Notes: generated from the sequence alone by a model not told the origin. Positions 1-9,348 are shown, numbered from the stretch's first letter. The stretch: 50,626 nt of DNA from Candidatus Aminicenantota bacterium (GCA_020348385.1 CP070750.1:3844352-3894977), one strand, 5' to 3'. Made by a program: numbers and translations.

Positions 1-11
1 CTTGATAAGAG

Positions 12-87
12 TGGCAGCGCTACCGGGATTCGAACCCGGGTCTGATGGCTGAGAACCACCTGTCCTAGTCCCCTAGACGATAGCGCC
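12..87 (-). tRNA. tRNA-Glu (anticodon CTC)
   Basis: Read on the minus strand, this 76-nt cloverleaf has acceptor arms GGCGCTA and TAGCGCT (G1:U72 wobble, then six Watson-Crick pairs), discriminator G and an encoded CCA. The anticodon stem GGTGG/CCATC encloses the loop TTCTCAG, which puts CTC at positions 34-36. The T arm is CCGGG-TTCGAAT-CCCGG. It decodes GAG. A sigma70-like promoter lies just upstream on the same strand. Confidence 0.95.
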
Positions 88-106
88 ACCTACGTAGGGA
101 ACCGCC

Positions 107-136
107 AGAATACCAGATGTACCCCTGTTAAGTCAA
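107..136 (-). promoter_or_regulatory. sigma70-type promoter of tRNA-Glu
   Basis: On the minus strand, TTGACT (136-131) and TATTCT (112-107) are separated by 18 nt and lie about 20 nt before the mature tRNA 5' end. This is good spacing for a housekeeping promoter. Confidence 0.6.
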
Positions 137-209
137 GGATGACGGATTAAACGAATAAAATATTCTTTGATCCGTATATAAAGTAATGTATTATCTCCAA
201 GGAGGCACT

Positions 210-1115
210 ATGCAAAAAACAATTATACTGTTTATCTTCGGAACCTTGATCATCCTTATGATGACACCAGTTGCCCCTTTTGCACTGTCATCGAACGAAG
301 AAGGATATTCCATTTTTCATGAGACAATGGTTGATATGACGTGGCAGGAGGTGGAAAAAGCTGCCAAGGAAGGTGCTATTATCCTGTTGCCCACAGCCGT
401 TATCGAAGAGCACGGCCCGCATATGGGATGCGGGGTGGATACTTACCTTGCTTATCAAACGTGTAAACTAGCACGCCGCGAGCTTGAATCCCGGGGCATA
501 AAAACACTCATTGCTCCTCCTTTTTACTGGGGAATAAACAGGACAACCCATGTCTTTCCTGGGACTTTTACAGTCAGGCAAGAAACGATGAAAGCGTTGC
601 TGGAGGATATTCTGAAATCGTTGAAGAGTTGGGGCTTTAAGCGCGTGTATAGCATAAATTGGCATTATGACGGCGGCCACATATCCACCCTGTTTCAAAC
701 CATCAGGAACGCACAAGAATCTGTGGGAATCAATACCTATTTTGTACTTTCAGAAGAGGACGTCCGCCGTTATGGGCTAAAAGGGGATGAGCCCTTCATC
801 GTTGTCCATAAATCCCCTCCAGGGGAAGTAGAACTTCAGGAATACCTGGATCTCCATGCGGGAGGAGGCGAAACAGGCATAATGGCGGCACATTTTCCCG
901 ATCAAGTGGATTTGGAACTCACAAGAAGCCTCAAACCGACCCAACTGACCTATCGTGACGTAGGGAAATGGGTGACAGATGCTAAAAAAGTGACTCCTTT
1001 AGGATATTTTGGAGATCCGGCAAGTCTAAAAATTAATGAGGCCAAGGAATATCATGAAGCTTTTTGCATCATGATTGTGGATGCAATCGAAAACGGCTTG
1101 AAAACAAATAAATAA
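210..1115 (+). CDS. Secreted creatininase-family hydrolase
   Basis: 301-aa protein of the creatininase (creatinine amidohydrolase) family, metal-dependent amidohydrolases that cleave small cyclic or linear amides. The start is the ATG at 210, behind AAGGAGG at 199-205; an upstream in-frame ATG at 186 lacks such a site. It opens with a hydrophobic Sec signal peptide (about residues 1-27), so it probably acts outside the cytoplasm, whereas classical creatininases are cytosolic. The family metal-site signatures are visible: IEEHGPHMGCGVDTY, WHYDGGH and HAGGGETG. The usual NGHGGN motif is altered to WHYDGGH, so the substrate may differ from creatinine. A small secreted protein follows after 14 nt, probably in the same transcript. 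Confidence 0.85.
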   Translation: MQKTIILFIFGTLIILMMTPVAPFALSSNEEGYSIFHETMVDMTWQEVEKAAKEGAIILLPTAVIEEHGPHMGCGVDTYLAYQTCKLARRELESRGIKTLIAPPFYWGINRTTHVFPGTFTVRQETMKALLEDILKSLKSWGFKRVYSINWHYDGGHISTLFQTIRNAQESVGINTYFVLSEEDVRRYGLKGDEPFIVVHKSPPGEVELQEYLDLHAGGGETGIMAAHFPDQVDLELTRSLKPTQLTYRDVGKWVTDAKKVTPLGYFGDPASLKINEAKEYHEAFCIMIVDAIENGLKTNK

Positions 1116-1129
1116 ATTGGAGGGACAAA

Positions 1130-1522
1130 ATGAAAAAAATATTCAAGCTTCACGTTTTATGTGTTATTTCAACTCTTACACTGGCGCTTTTTACCTGTTA
1201 TGCGGCGCCCTTCTCTCAGGAAAAAACTGAAACTGAAAAACTCTACGCAGAGATAGCCGGGGATTACGAGTTTGAATTTGAGGGACAAGCAGAAACCATC
1301 ACCTTTTTTATACAAGAAGGAGTACTCATGGGCAGGGATAGCGATGATGACAAAGGAACCCAGCTTGAACCAGCCGAAGGCAAAGAGCTCGGATTTGAAG
1401 TCACGACCGAAGAGGGGCAATTTATCGAGATAACATTTTCCCGGGATGAAAACGGAAAAATCACACAATGCTTGCTAGTGACAATGGGAATGGAAATACA
1501 AGGGGTGAAAATCAGCAAATAA
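1130..1522 (+). CDS. Small secreted protein of unknown function
   Basis: 130 aa, ATG behind a GGAGGG ribosome-binding site. It has an N-terminal signal peptide ending near residues 25-27 (CYAAPFSQ). The mature part is acidic and alternates short strand-like segments (DYEFEFEGQAETITFF; GQFIEITFSRDENGKI), resembling a small lipocalin-like or DUF-type beta-barrel. I do not recognise a named family. Fourteen nt follow the creatininase-like gene and 5 nt precede the Fe-S protein, so the three are probably co-transcribed. Confidence 0.65.
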   Translation: MKKIFKLHVLCVISTLTLALFTCYAAPFSQEKTETEKLYAEIAGDYEFEFEGQAETITFFIQEGVLMGRDSDDDKGTQLEPAEGKELGFEVTTEEGQFIEITFSRDENGKITQCLLVTMGMEIQGVKISK

Positions 1523-1527
1523 GCGCA

Positions 1528-2694
1528 ATGAAAAAGAACTATCGCATAGCCGACAAAGGTTCCGATCGGTATGTTGTCGGTGAAGTGACCCTATTCGACC
1601 AGAAAAATGAAATGTTCAAAAGAATGCTATGGGATCCTAAGCTGCACGAATTGGGGAAAAAGTACTACAAAACACCAGTTCTCCCGACAAATAATGCCGG
1701 GCATCGATTAGAGGATCTTGCCATGGTGAATGCTTCATGGTACCTGGAACACAACTTCGGCAGGAGCACGTGGGGCGGCCAGACGGATCTATACAGATGG
1801 GATTGGAATGGGCAATATTCTTATCCCCTCGTCCCCTCAGGTTTGAAAATTGACGGCGATGATCCCATCAAGATCACGGACGGAATCAAAAAAGTCGGGT
1901 CTTTTTTTGGAGCAACCAAAGTAGGCGTTTGCGATTTGGATAGACGATGGCTCTACTCGAAAGGTTATACAAAAGCCGAAGGTGGCAAATCATTCGATTT
2001 TGAAATCCCTGAAGAGTATAAATACGTCATCGTTCTCGCTATCGAAATGGATTATGATGCCATCGCATGTTCACCAGACGGTCCTGCCTCCTCTGCAACA
2101 GGATTAGGGTATTCGCGGATGGCTTTTGAAGCGGGATTGCTCGCAGCCTACATCCGGGGGATCGGCTACAAGGCCATTCCCTGCGGGAACGACACAGCTT
2201 GCAGCATCCCTTTGGCCATCGATGCAGGCTTGGGAGAGCTGGGGCGTAACTGCATGTTGATCACACCGGAATACGGTCCCCGGGTACGGATCGCCAAGGT
2301 CTTCACAAACCTTCCTCTGGTGCCGGATAAACCCATTGAATTCGGTGTTTGGGAGTTTTGTAAAACCTGTAAAAAGTGCGCGGAACACTGCCCCAGCCGG
2401 GCATTGTCTCTCGAAAATCCCACAGAAGCGCCCATCGATCAATCCAACAGAGAGGGATTACTGACCTGGAAAATCGATGCAAAAAAATGCGCCGCCTTTT
2501 GGGCAAGCAATGGACATTGTTGTTCCAATTGCATCCGCACCTGTCCGTTCAACAAAAAAAGTGGAGCCCTTCACAATGCAGCAAGATGGATCATTCGCCA
2601 TTCTCGAGTATTCGACAAAGCCTTGGTTCGGTTGGACGATCTTTTCGGCTACGGCAAAAAGAAAAATTCAGATAAGTTCTGGTCGAAAATATAG
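1528..2694 (+). CDS. Reductive-dehalogenase-like protein (corrinoid/2x4Fe-4S)
   Basis: 388 aa from the ATG at 1528, just past the stop of the preceding gene; the reading frame stays open upstream to 1468, but that would overlap it. The body matches the reductive dehalogenase catalytic fold: TGLGYSRMAF with the candidate catalytic Tyr195, a GNDTACSIPLAIDAGLGELG stretch, then ITPEYGPRVRIAKVF. Two ferredoxin-type cluster motifs follow: C278-x2-C281-x2-C284-x3-C288-P, and C321 ... C332-x2-C335-x3-C339-P. In the family these hold two 4Fe-4S clusters that feed electrons to a cobamide. There is no twin-arginine signal peptide and no RdhB-type membrane anchor gene nearby, so it is likely cytoplasmic. 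It could instead act on a non-halogenated substrate, like the related epoxyqueuosine reductase. Confidence 0.85.
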   Translation: MKKNYRIADKGSDRYVVGEVTLFDQKNEMFKRMLWDPKLHELGKKYYKTPVLPTNNAGHRLEDLAMVNASWYLEHNFGRSTWGGQTDLYRWDWNGQYSYPLVPSGLKIDGDDPIKITDGIKKVGSFFGATKVGVCDLDRRWLYSKGYTKAEGGKSFDFEIPEEYKYVIVLAIEMDYDAIACSPDGPASSATGLGYSRMAFEAGLLAAYIRGIGYKAIPCGNDTACSIPLAIDAGLGELGRNCMLITPEYGPRVRIAKVFTNLPLVPDKPIEFGVWEFCKTCKKCAEHCPSRALSLENPTEAPIDQSNREGLLTWKIDAKKCAAFWASNGHCCSNCIRTCPFNKKSGALHNAARWIIRHSRVFDKALVRLDDLFGYGKKKNSDKFWSKI

Positions 2695-2729
2695 TGATAT
2701 ATGGGAAAATAAGAAGATATTACGGATAG

Positions 2730-3733
2730 GCTGCTTTCTGTCTATTTTCTCTGTGTCTTTTATTCATTCCTATATGAGGAAAAGAAAAGTTTCAAATAAA
2801 CACGGAAGAAGGAATCCAGATTGTCTAGAATCCACAAGAACCGAGTGTTTTACCTGTAGTTCCTTCAAAAATGACGATCCAGCAGGAGCTGACGATAGGA
2901 GAGCGAGACGGATGGGATGAGTATCTTTTCGGCAATGTCAAAGACATCGCAGTCGATGATTCTGGCAGAATCTTTATCCTGGATTCCAAACGAATCCAAA
3001 TCAGGGTTTTCGATGAAAACAGCAGCTATCTGAAAACCATCGGGAAAAAAGGACAAGGACCTGGGGAGCTGCAGACACCTCAGCACATCTTTACGACCTG
3101 GCAGGATGAGATCATGATCGAGGACCACTCGCCCAGGCAATTCGTGTTTTACACTTTGGAAGGAGATTTCCTGAGAAATGTTTCGTTTGCAAGGGTGTTT
3201 ATCTTCACGACCGGGATCGATTCGGGTGGGAATCTGATTGGGAACGTTCAAGTGCTGAATCGCTATTCTCCTGAACTTGTCTTTCTGCACACTCTCGGCT
3301 ACTCTCTCGAAGGAGACAGGAGCACGTATAATTATTTCAGACCCTGACTCCGGTGGTCGGTTTTTAAGGGCAATCACATCATTTTTAGTTTTTAGAAAAA
3401 TATGAGCCTGTGAAAATTTCCGAAGAGGAACTGGCTCACATGAGAAAAGTTGTTCGACTTCCATCCCATATACAGTTGATCGTTCCCAAACATCACACAG
3501 CCTTTCAGAGATTCACTGTGGATGATGAGAACAGGATTTTCGTGCAGACATGGGAAAAGACAAAAGACGGGAAGGCATTCATTTATGATGTTTTTGATTC
3601 CGAGGGAATTTGTTTTGTCAAAATCCCACTGGAAATCACCCCAAGAGTTTGGAAGAACAACAAGCTATACACGATCGAGGAAGACGAGGATGGCTATCAG
3701 TCTGTTGTGCGGTACAAAGTCACATGGCATTGA
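2730..3733 (+). pseudogene. Decayed six-bladed beta-propeller protein gene
   Basis: This stretch encodes a broken relative of the propellers at 6719, 9428 and 10973. The frame of the fragment at 2871 continues upstream as EEGIQIV, then a TAG stop (2826-2828), then NPQEP, where intact paralogues read VTVVNNPKEP or VTIVHNPKEP. A hydrophobic leader-like segment upstream lies in another frame. The first long fragment (2871-3347) keeps GKKGQGPGE and stops at 3345-3347. The C-terminal part (about 3398-3733; YEPVKISEEE ... IYDVFDSEG) resumes in a different frame and much of the middle is missing. At least two stops and two frame changes are present, so this is not a sequencing slip. Confidence 0.8.
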
Positions 3734-3765
3734 TTGAAATCAAAACATCAATGAGATCACAAAAA

Positions 3766-3795
3766 TTGACAGACCGGTCTTTTGTTTGATATCTA
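3766..3795 (+). promoter_or_regulatory. Promoter with palindromic operator (ceramidase gene)
   Basis: TTGACA (3766-3771) is followed 18 nt later by TATCTA (3790-3795). The perfect 10-bp palindrome AGACCGGTCT (3771-3780) overlaps the last base of the -35 box and the start of the spacer. Such GACCGGTC palindromes are typical of TetR-family operators. No TetR gene is in the window. Confidence 0.5.
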
Positions 3796-3885
3796 TTCCC
3801 TAGGTTTTTTTAACTCTAAAATATAAACGGGGAAAGAATCGTAAAGCATTGAAAATTTCTTATGCATTATTTTGGGGGGCTTCAA

Positions 3886-5913
3886 ATGGGAAATAATCAA
3901 ATTAAAGGGAATCCTGGAAACCCGGATTTTTTAGTCGGAACAGGCATCTATGATGTCACGGGACCAGCGGCTGGCCGCGGGATGCTCGGCTACAGTCAGG
4001 TCAGCCAAAAAACCAACGGCATTCACATGAGATTACGATCAAGGGCTTTTATCATCGCCAGCCCGGCAAACGGGAAGCGAATCGTTTATGTTTGTGCGGA
4101 CTTGGGGATGATTTTCCAGGGGGTAAAGCAGCAAGTTATCAAAAAACTAAAGCAGACGTATAGCAATTTGTATGACGAGAAAAATGTGTTGCTCTCTGCA
4201 AACCACACCCACAGTGGGCCTGGAGGATTTTCACACTACACACTCTATAATCTTTCGATGCTTGGTTACGACAAAAACAATTTCAACTGTATCGTAGATG
4301 GAATTTACAACTCGATCGTCAGGGCACACAAAGCGAATGGCGAAAACCTAGTTCCTGTTGATATATGGATCAACTCAGACGATTTAACAAAAAATGGACG
4401 TCTGTACGCAGGATGGAACAGGTCTCCAATCGCATACAATAAAAACCCAGAATGGGAAAGAAAGCAATATCCCTTCAACACAAATCCAACCATGACTCTA
4501 CTAAAATTTGTGACACCAGAGGGCAAGGAAATCGGCACGATCAACTGGTTTGGGACTCACTCCACATGCATTGGCGTGACGAACCGATTGATAACCGGCG
4601 ACCATAAAGGACTTGCTTCGTATGTATTCGAGACAGAATTTAAAAATAATGATCACAATGCCTACATGGATGGGAATGGACCATCCGATGCTTTTGTGGC
4701 CATCTTCGCCCAGGCTGAGTCTGGGGATGTATCGCCCAATATTCCTTGGGGTTATCCCGATGGTGTTAGCGACTACGAAAACATGGAGATAATCGCCGCC
4801 CGCCAGTTGGAAAAGGCGAAAGATCTTTATCAAAACGCGGCACAAAAACTCAGTGGGAGCGTGGATTATCGTCATAAACATGTCGATTTTTCGAAAGTCT
4901 GTATCGATCCAAACCATCCCAAGTGGGGCGATGGCCAGAGAAAGCTCTACACCTGCAAAGCTGCTATCGGCTTCTCCAAGATCGCCGGTAGCAAAGAGGA
5001 TGGGATCGGCCTTACCTTTGTTCCTGAGGGGATGACTTACGACGGCATCAAATTCCCAAAAATCACGCTTGTACCAGAATTACAGAAATGTCATAAAGAA
5101 AAAAGAATTTTACTGCCCACCGGCGATATGAGCCCTTTATCTGATACTCCCTGGACTCCCCAAATTCTTCCTGTGCAGATCATAAAATTAGGGAACCTAG
5201 CCCTTCTGGCCGGGCCATTCGAGTGCAGCACAATGTCAGGAAGAAGACTCCATAATACGGTCAAGGATGACCTGGCATCGGTAGGGATCGATCATGTCAT
5301 TGTGTCGAGTTTGTCCAATGCGTGTTCCGGATATGTGACAACCCGGGAGGAGTACGCCGCTCAGCATTACGAAGGAGCCTCCACCCACTTCGGACCCTTT
5401 TCTTTAATGGCATACCAGCAGGCATTCCATGAGCTGGCAGAAAGCATAAAAAACGGAACGATCCCTTCCCCGGGAGAGTCGCCTCCAGATCTTTCAAAAG
5501 AACAGAAGATCAAAGTCAAAACCAAGGTATGCTGGGATGCGAAACCTCTGCTTAAAAGCATTGGAGATGTTCATAAAGAACCTTCCCCCATTTACAAAAA
5601 ATGTCAGACAGCAACCGCTGTCTTTTGGGGCGGAAACCCCAGAAATAACTTTTTGATCCAGGACTCTTATCTCGTTGTCGAAAGGAAATCTGACAGCAGG
5701 TGGGAACCAATAAGCCACGACTGGGACCCAGATACTCGTTTTAAATGGAAAAAATGTTGTCTTTTTTGGTCCAAAATTACCGTTGAATGGGCAATTCCTT
5801 TCAATGCCATCCCGGGAGTGTACCGGATCCGACACAAGGGATACTGCAAAAAGCTTTTTACGAAAACACCTATACTCTATGAGGGCAAATCCAGAACATT
5901 TGTCGTGGAATAA
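3886..5913 (+). CDS. Neutral/alkaline ceramidase
   Basis: 675 aa from ATG 3886 (G-run at 3874-3879 as ribosome-binding site; another ATG at 3862). It is a member of the neutral ceramidase (ASAH2) family, zinc amidases that hydrolyse ceramide to sphingoid base and fatty acid. Visible signatures: VGTGIYDVTGP at the N-terminus, zinc-site ANHTHSGPGG (His107, His109), NWFGTHST, the catalytic hexapeptide GDVSPN with Ser283, and YVTTREEYAAQHYEGAST near the end of the catalytic domain. The Ig-like C-terminal domain is also covered. Unlike most bacterial homologues there is no signal peptide, which suggests a cytoplasmic enzyme. It stands alone behind its own promoter and palindromic operator. Confidence 0.93.
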   Translation: MGNNQIKGNPGNPDFLVGTGIYDVTGPAAGRGMLGYSQVSQKTNGIHMRLRSRAFIIASPANGKRIVYVCADLGMIFQGVKQQVIKKLKQTYSNLYDEKNVLLSANHTHSGPGGFSHYTLYNLSMLGYDKNNFNCIVDGIYNSIVRAHKANGENLVPVDIWINSDDLTKNGRLYAGWNRSPIAYNKNPEWERKQYPFNTNPTMTLLKFVTPEGKEIGTINWFGTHSTCIGVTNRLITGDHKGLASYVFETEFKNNDHNAYMDGNGPSDAFVAIFAQAESGDVSPNIPWGYPDGVSDYENMEIIAARQLEKAKDLYQNAAQKLSGSVDYRHKHVDFSKVCIDPNHPKWGDGQRKLYTCKAAIGFSKIAGSKEDGIGLTFVPEGMTYDGIKFPKITLVPELQKCHKEKRILLPTGDMSPLSDTPWTPQILPVQIIKLGNLALLAGPFECSTMSGRRLHNTVKDDLASVGIDHVIVSSLSNACSGYVTTREEYAAQHYEGASTHFGPFSLMAYQQAFHELAESIKNGTIPSPGESPPDLSKEQKIKVKTKVCWDAKPLLKSIGDVHKEPSPIYKKCQTATAVFWGGNPRNNFLIQDSYLVVERKSDSRWEPISHDWDPDTRFKWKKCCLFWSKITVEWAIPFNAIPGVYRIRHKGYCKKLFTKTPILYEGKSRTFVVE

Positions 5914-6010
5914 TATATGTCTCTGTCAACAGGTGTGATTTCTCAGCATGCCTTTGAACGAAAATAAGACAAGAGAGCAGCGGATTACAATCTGAAGCGA
6001 GCAGAGAGGA

Positions 6011-6565
6011 TTACTTAATCGTCCAGGTATATTCTTTTTCTTCGACGACACTTATGACAGTGAATGCAACCAATGAGTTATCGGTAGCCATTGAGGCTTC
6101 TAAGACATGATCTCCAAAGGGAACGTTGTCAATAACCAGACTTTCCTGATCGCCTAATTCACCTTGAAGAGAACTGTTTGTATAAATATTCAGGGTTTCT
6201 CCAAATCCATTGATTATTGTTAGGCTGGCAGAGCTCAAAATCGCAACCCAATATTCTCCGCCTGTATCAATATTAACGGTACTGCGAGATATTTCTTCCT
6301 CAGTATCCTTTTTATTGGCTGTGATTACATACACGCCCGCCGACACATTCTCGATCACTTCGTAGTATAAGAATTCGAGCCAAAATTGATAAACCCCTTC
6401 CATATAAACATCGATTTCGATCCCGTATTCGTTACTAACGACAATGCGCGCGGTTATCTCATCAGGGTTCTCGGGACTTTTGCAGTTGATCATAGAGCAT
6501 ACAAAGATGCCCAATAAAACAAAAACGCTGATTGCCCATAGCCTTGTTCTGTTTCGAAAGTTCAT
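6011..6565 (-). CDS. Lipoprotein with two PEGA-like repeats
   Basis: 184 aa, minus strand. Residues 1-28 form a lipoprotein signal peptide with lipobox SMINC, so the mature protein is probably lipid-anchored. Two similar beta-rich units follow (about 35-105 and 107-184), each with a motif of the type IVVSNEYG or LTIINGFG and then a VSAGVY or VPFGDH turn. This pattern recalls PEGA-type carbohydrate- or surface-associated repeats. Function is unknown. It is divergent from the propeller gene at 6719, sharing a 150-nt AT-rich promoter region. Confidence 0.6.
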   Translation of the reverse strand: MNFRNRTRLWAISVFVLLGIFVCSMINCKSPENPDEITARIVVSNEYGIEIDVYMEGVYQFWLEFLYYEVIENVSAGVYVITANKKDTEEEISRSTVNIDTGGEYWVAILSSASLTIINGFGETLNIYTNSSLQGELGDQESLVIDNVPFGDHVLEASMATDNSLVAFTVISVVEEKEYTWTIK

Positions 6566-6718
6566 TGACTTAGCCTAAATTTTAAACATAGCTTAATTAG
6601 ACCATCAAAACCAGCCATTTCTTCCCACAGATTTGGATGAATTTGCTTTTCAGGGGAAAAACACTAATTTATATATTGTATGATTAGGGAATATTTGGTT
6701 ATCCAAAAGGAGATCATC

Positions 6719-7873
6719 ATGTTTAAAATAATTCCACTGATTTCCATTGTCATGATTTTGATCACCTGCTCTTCGAATCAGGACACAGTGGAGAGGATTA
6801 TGGAAAATGGGGTGGAGGTCGTCATCAATCATCTCGAGCCTTATAAAACCGAGGACTTGGCGTCGACTTTGACGCTCGAGCAGGAGATGGTCATCGATAC
6901 CGAAAAGGATAAAATCGCAGAAACCGGACTTGTGGATATGGAAACGTTTGCTGTCGATGATGAAGAGAACATTTACATCATCCGTCGGACAAGCAATGAA
7001 AACTTTGTCTATAAATTCGACAATAAAGGAAGATATGTGAAATCATTTGTCCGCAGAGGACAGGGTCCTGGCGAGATCGAATGGGGTGGATCAGTGAGGT
7101 ATGTCGGAGATAACAAACTCAAAATCAAAGATCCAGGCAGAACAAAATATTCGGTCTACACCACAGAGGGAGAATTTTTGGAGGAGGAGCTTCTAAAAAC
7201 CCACATCAGCATACTCAAAGAATTCAGCAACGGAAAACTTTTCGTTTTCTGGCAAGACAATTCACCAAACATGGATAAGCATATCAATCACTTGGGGGTA
7301 GCCGATTTCGGGCTTGAAAACATCCAGGAAATCTACACGTATAGTTTTCCCAATGTGATGGTTGTCGAGAAAGTATATGCGCCAGGAAATTTTTGGATCG
7401 AGGGGGCCTCAGAAAGTCAAATTTATATAGGAGATGGTAAACTCGGTTATGAGATTATGGTCTTCGATTTGGAAGGAAATTTGGTGCGCAAAATCCGTAA
7501 AGATCATGATCCGGTTGAACTGACAGAAGAATACAAAAGCAACTTTTTTGAAAGAAGAAAAAATAGCCCTGTTCTGGATAAGTATGAACTCCGCAAACAC
7601 TTTCCTCCCTTTCAATATCTTTTCACCGACGAAGAGGGCCGGATATTTGTGATGACCTATGAGAAAGGCCAAAGCGCAAATGAGTGGGTTTCTGACATCT
7701 TCACTGTCGAAGGAGTTTTTGTCGGAAGAATCCCCATCAAAAGCCGCATTGAATCCAGACAGATCGCAATTGAGGCAAAGCATAATCGCTTATACAGCAT
7801 CTGCGAAAAAGAGAGTGGGTATAAAGAATTGGTGGTTTATAGCATGAAATTGGGTAGGAGAGATTTGGATTAA
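6719..7873 (+). CDS. Six-bladed beta-propeller lipoprotein
   Basis: 384 aa from ATG 6719, which has AAAAGGAGA just upstream; an earlier in-frame ATG at 6680 lacks one. The signal peptide ends in the lipobox LITC, so unlike its paralogues at 9428 and 10973 it should be lipidated. The N-terminal signature NGVEVVINHLEPY matches the NPKEP region of the family. Propeller strands with a GQGPGE loop follow (FVRRGQGPGEIEWGG), as in NHL/6-bladed (DUF5128-like) proteins. The C-terminus has DEEGRIFVMTYE and a basic end. Role unknown; such proteins are usually periplasmic or surface-exposed. Confidence 0.8.
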   Translation: MFKIIPLISIVMILITCSSNQDTVERIMENGVEVVINHLEPYKTEDLASTLTLEQEMVIDTEKDKIAETGLVDMETFAVDDEENIYIIRRTSNENFVYKFDNKGRYVKSFVRRGQGPGEIEWGGSVRYVGDNKLKIKDPGRTKYSVYTTEGEFLEEELLKTHISILKEFSNGKLFVFWQDNSPNMDKHINHLGVADFGLENIQEIYTYSFPNVMVVEKVYAPGNFWIEGASESQIYIGDGKLGYEIMVFDLEGNLVRKIRKDHDPVELTEEYKSNFFERRKNSPVLDKYELRKHFPPFQYLFTDEEGRIFVMTYEKGQSANEWVSDIFTVEGVFVGRIPIKSRIESRQIAIEAKHNRLYSICEKESGYKELVVYSMKLGRRDLD

Positions 7874-8021
7874 AGTGCGCAGTTCAGAGCCGCCGAGAAG
7901 GGCGGTGAGGGAATGGCGTTAAAGATCCTCACTAGAGTGGAGGAGATACCTGCTGAATGGAATCTTCCGGATAAACGTTTGGAGCAAGCTCATCCGTATT
8001 ATAGCTGGAAGGAGTCATTTG

Positions 8022-9161
8022 ATGAAAAAACTAATCGTATTATCCATCACTGTCATACTGGCTGTTTTCCTATCGGCCCAGGAACTCCAGCATGAGGCCA
8101 TCGCCATCAATGTCGAGGTGCCGGTTCGGGTTTTTAAAAGCGGTGTATTTATTGATGACTTAACCATCGACGATTTTGAGCTCTATGAGGAAGGAGTAAA
8201 GCAGAAAATAGATGCAGTTTATCTTATAAAAAAAACAACCATCGCAAGGGAGGAATCTGATCTGACAAAAGAAGAGGCGATGATTAAATTTGCCCCAAAG
8301 CCCTCTTTGCGTCAATATATCCTCGTTTTTGAAGTTATCGATTATTCACGGGGGTTGGATGAAGTCATCGACCATTTTTTTAGCCACGTGTTCGCACCAG
8401 AAGACAAACTCACCATTGTGACACCAATAAATACCTATAATTTAAAGAATGAGTTATTGGCGAAAAAGCCTATACAAGAGGTATCCAACAAGCTGAAGAA
8501 AAAACTGAAAAGCGACATCCGGAAAGGAAACGCAGAATACAAAAGCATAATGAGAAGTATTATCAGGGGAGACGCCAGTTACATAGATTATCTTAGACTG
8601 AAGAGCATGAGGCGTCTTGAGCAGCAAAAGCTACTGGATTGTGCAGAAATCCTGAAAAAAATCGAAGGGCAAAAGAATGTTTTCTTGTTGTACCAGCGAG
8701 ACGCTATACCGGGTCCAAATGCATCAATCGGTAACTTGTCCGCATCAGACTATCTCTATTCTATTGATGACCTGGGAAGAGAAATCACCTTTAATGTCGA
8801 CACAGTAAAACAAGCCTTCTCTGATTCATCGATCTCAGCTCATTTCATATACATTACCAATGCAGAAAAATATCAGCAAAGTGTTTTCAATCTAGGTCCA
8901 AGCAATGCAATAGTCAAAGACTGGTCTATGAACACTTTTGGCGCACTTCATGAAGTGGCAAAGGCGACTGGAGGATTGATAGACAGTTCTGCCAATCCTG
9001 CAGTATCTTTTCAAAAAGCATCAGATGCCTCGGAGAACTATTATCTTCTGTATTACACACCAAAAGAATTTCTAGCTGACGGAAAATTCCGTAATATTAA
9101 AGTGAGAATTAAAGGCAAAAATTATAAAGTCACCCACCGGGCTGGCTATTTCACCGACTGA
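8022..9161 (+). CDS. VWFA-related domain protein, secreted
   Basis: 379 aa from ATG 8022 (preceded by GGAAGGAG). Cleavable signal peptide (about 1-20, ending LSAQ). The next segment, INVEVPVRVFKSGVFIDDLT followed by IDDFELYEEGVKQKI, is the hallmark of the acidobacterial VWFA-related family (TIGR03436 type). The VWA-like region carries YILVFEVIDYSRGLDE where a MIDAS DxSxS would be expected (here only D-Y-S), so metal binding may be degenerate. It ends with a beta-sandwich (YYLLYYTP ... VRIKGKNYKV) typical of the family. Function unknown; probably protein-protein contacts in the periplasm. Confidence 0.8.
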   Translation: MKKLIVLSITVILAVFLSAQELQHEAIAINVEVPVRVFKSGVFIDDLTIDDFELYEEGVKQKIDAVYLIKKTTIAREESDLTKEEAMIKFAPKPSLRQYILVFEVIDYSRGLDEVIDHFFSHVFAPEDKLTIVTPINTYNLKNELLAKKPIQEVSNKLKKKLKSDIRKGNAEYKSIMRSIIRGDASYIDYLRLKSMRRLEQQKLLDCAEILKKIEGQKNVFLLYQRDAIPGPNASIGNLSASDYLYSIDDLGREITFNVDTVKQAFSDSSISAHFIYITNAEKYQQSVFNLGPSNAIVKDWSMNTFGALHEVAKATGGLIDSSANPAVSFQKASDASENYYLLYYTPKEFLADGKFRNIKVRIKGKNYKVTHRAGYFTD

Positions 9162-9348
9162 TCCACATTCCCTTAAGACAGCTTTCGGTTGGAATAAAAC
9201 AACCATAAGATCGGTTCCAGGTACAGATCTAGACACCTATTACCTCAATAAAACCATGTTCCTCATAGAGATGATTATCATCATTGTACTGACACCCTTC
9301 GATTTTTTCATATTCTGTATAGTTTTCAGGAAAAGAAAATCAGGTTAA
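9160..9348 (+). pseudogene. Possible remnant of a small membrane protein
   Basis: Directly after the VWFA stop, the +1 frame is open to a TAA at 9346-9348. It encodes an acidic/polar stretch, one strong transmembrane helix (MIIIIVLTPFDFFIF) and a basic tail (FRKRKSG). The only ATG in this frame (9256) would give just 30 aa. The layout copies the C-terminal half of the small membrane protein at 10569-10863, so I read it as a decayed relative. No ribosome-binding site is evident. The rest of the 9162-9427 gap shows nothing else. Confidence 0.3.

Noticed and set aside
2477..2920. 147-codon frame spanning the end of the dehalogenase-like gene
   Set aside because: Its first half is an out-of-frame shadow of the Fe-S protein; the second half includes part of the decayed propeller leader in another frame.
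7913..8095. 60-codon open frame ahead of the VWFA gene
   Set aside because: It runs out of frame into the VWFA signal peptide and has no ribosome-binding site or recognisable domain.
8022..9161. Functional MIDAS-type integrin-like VWA domain
   Set aside because: The expected DxSxS metal motif is not intact (only D-Y-S in VIDYSRGLDE), so metal-dependent adhesion is not claimed.
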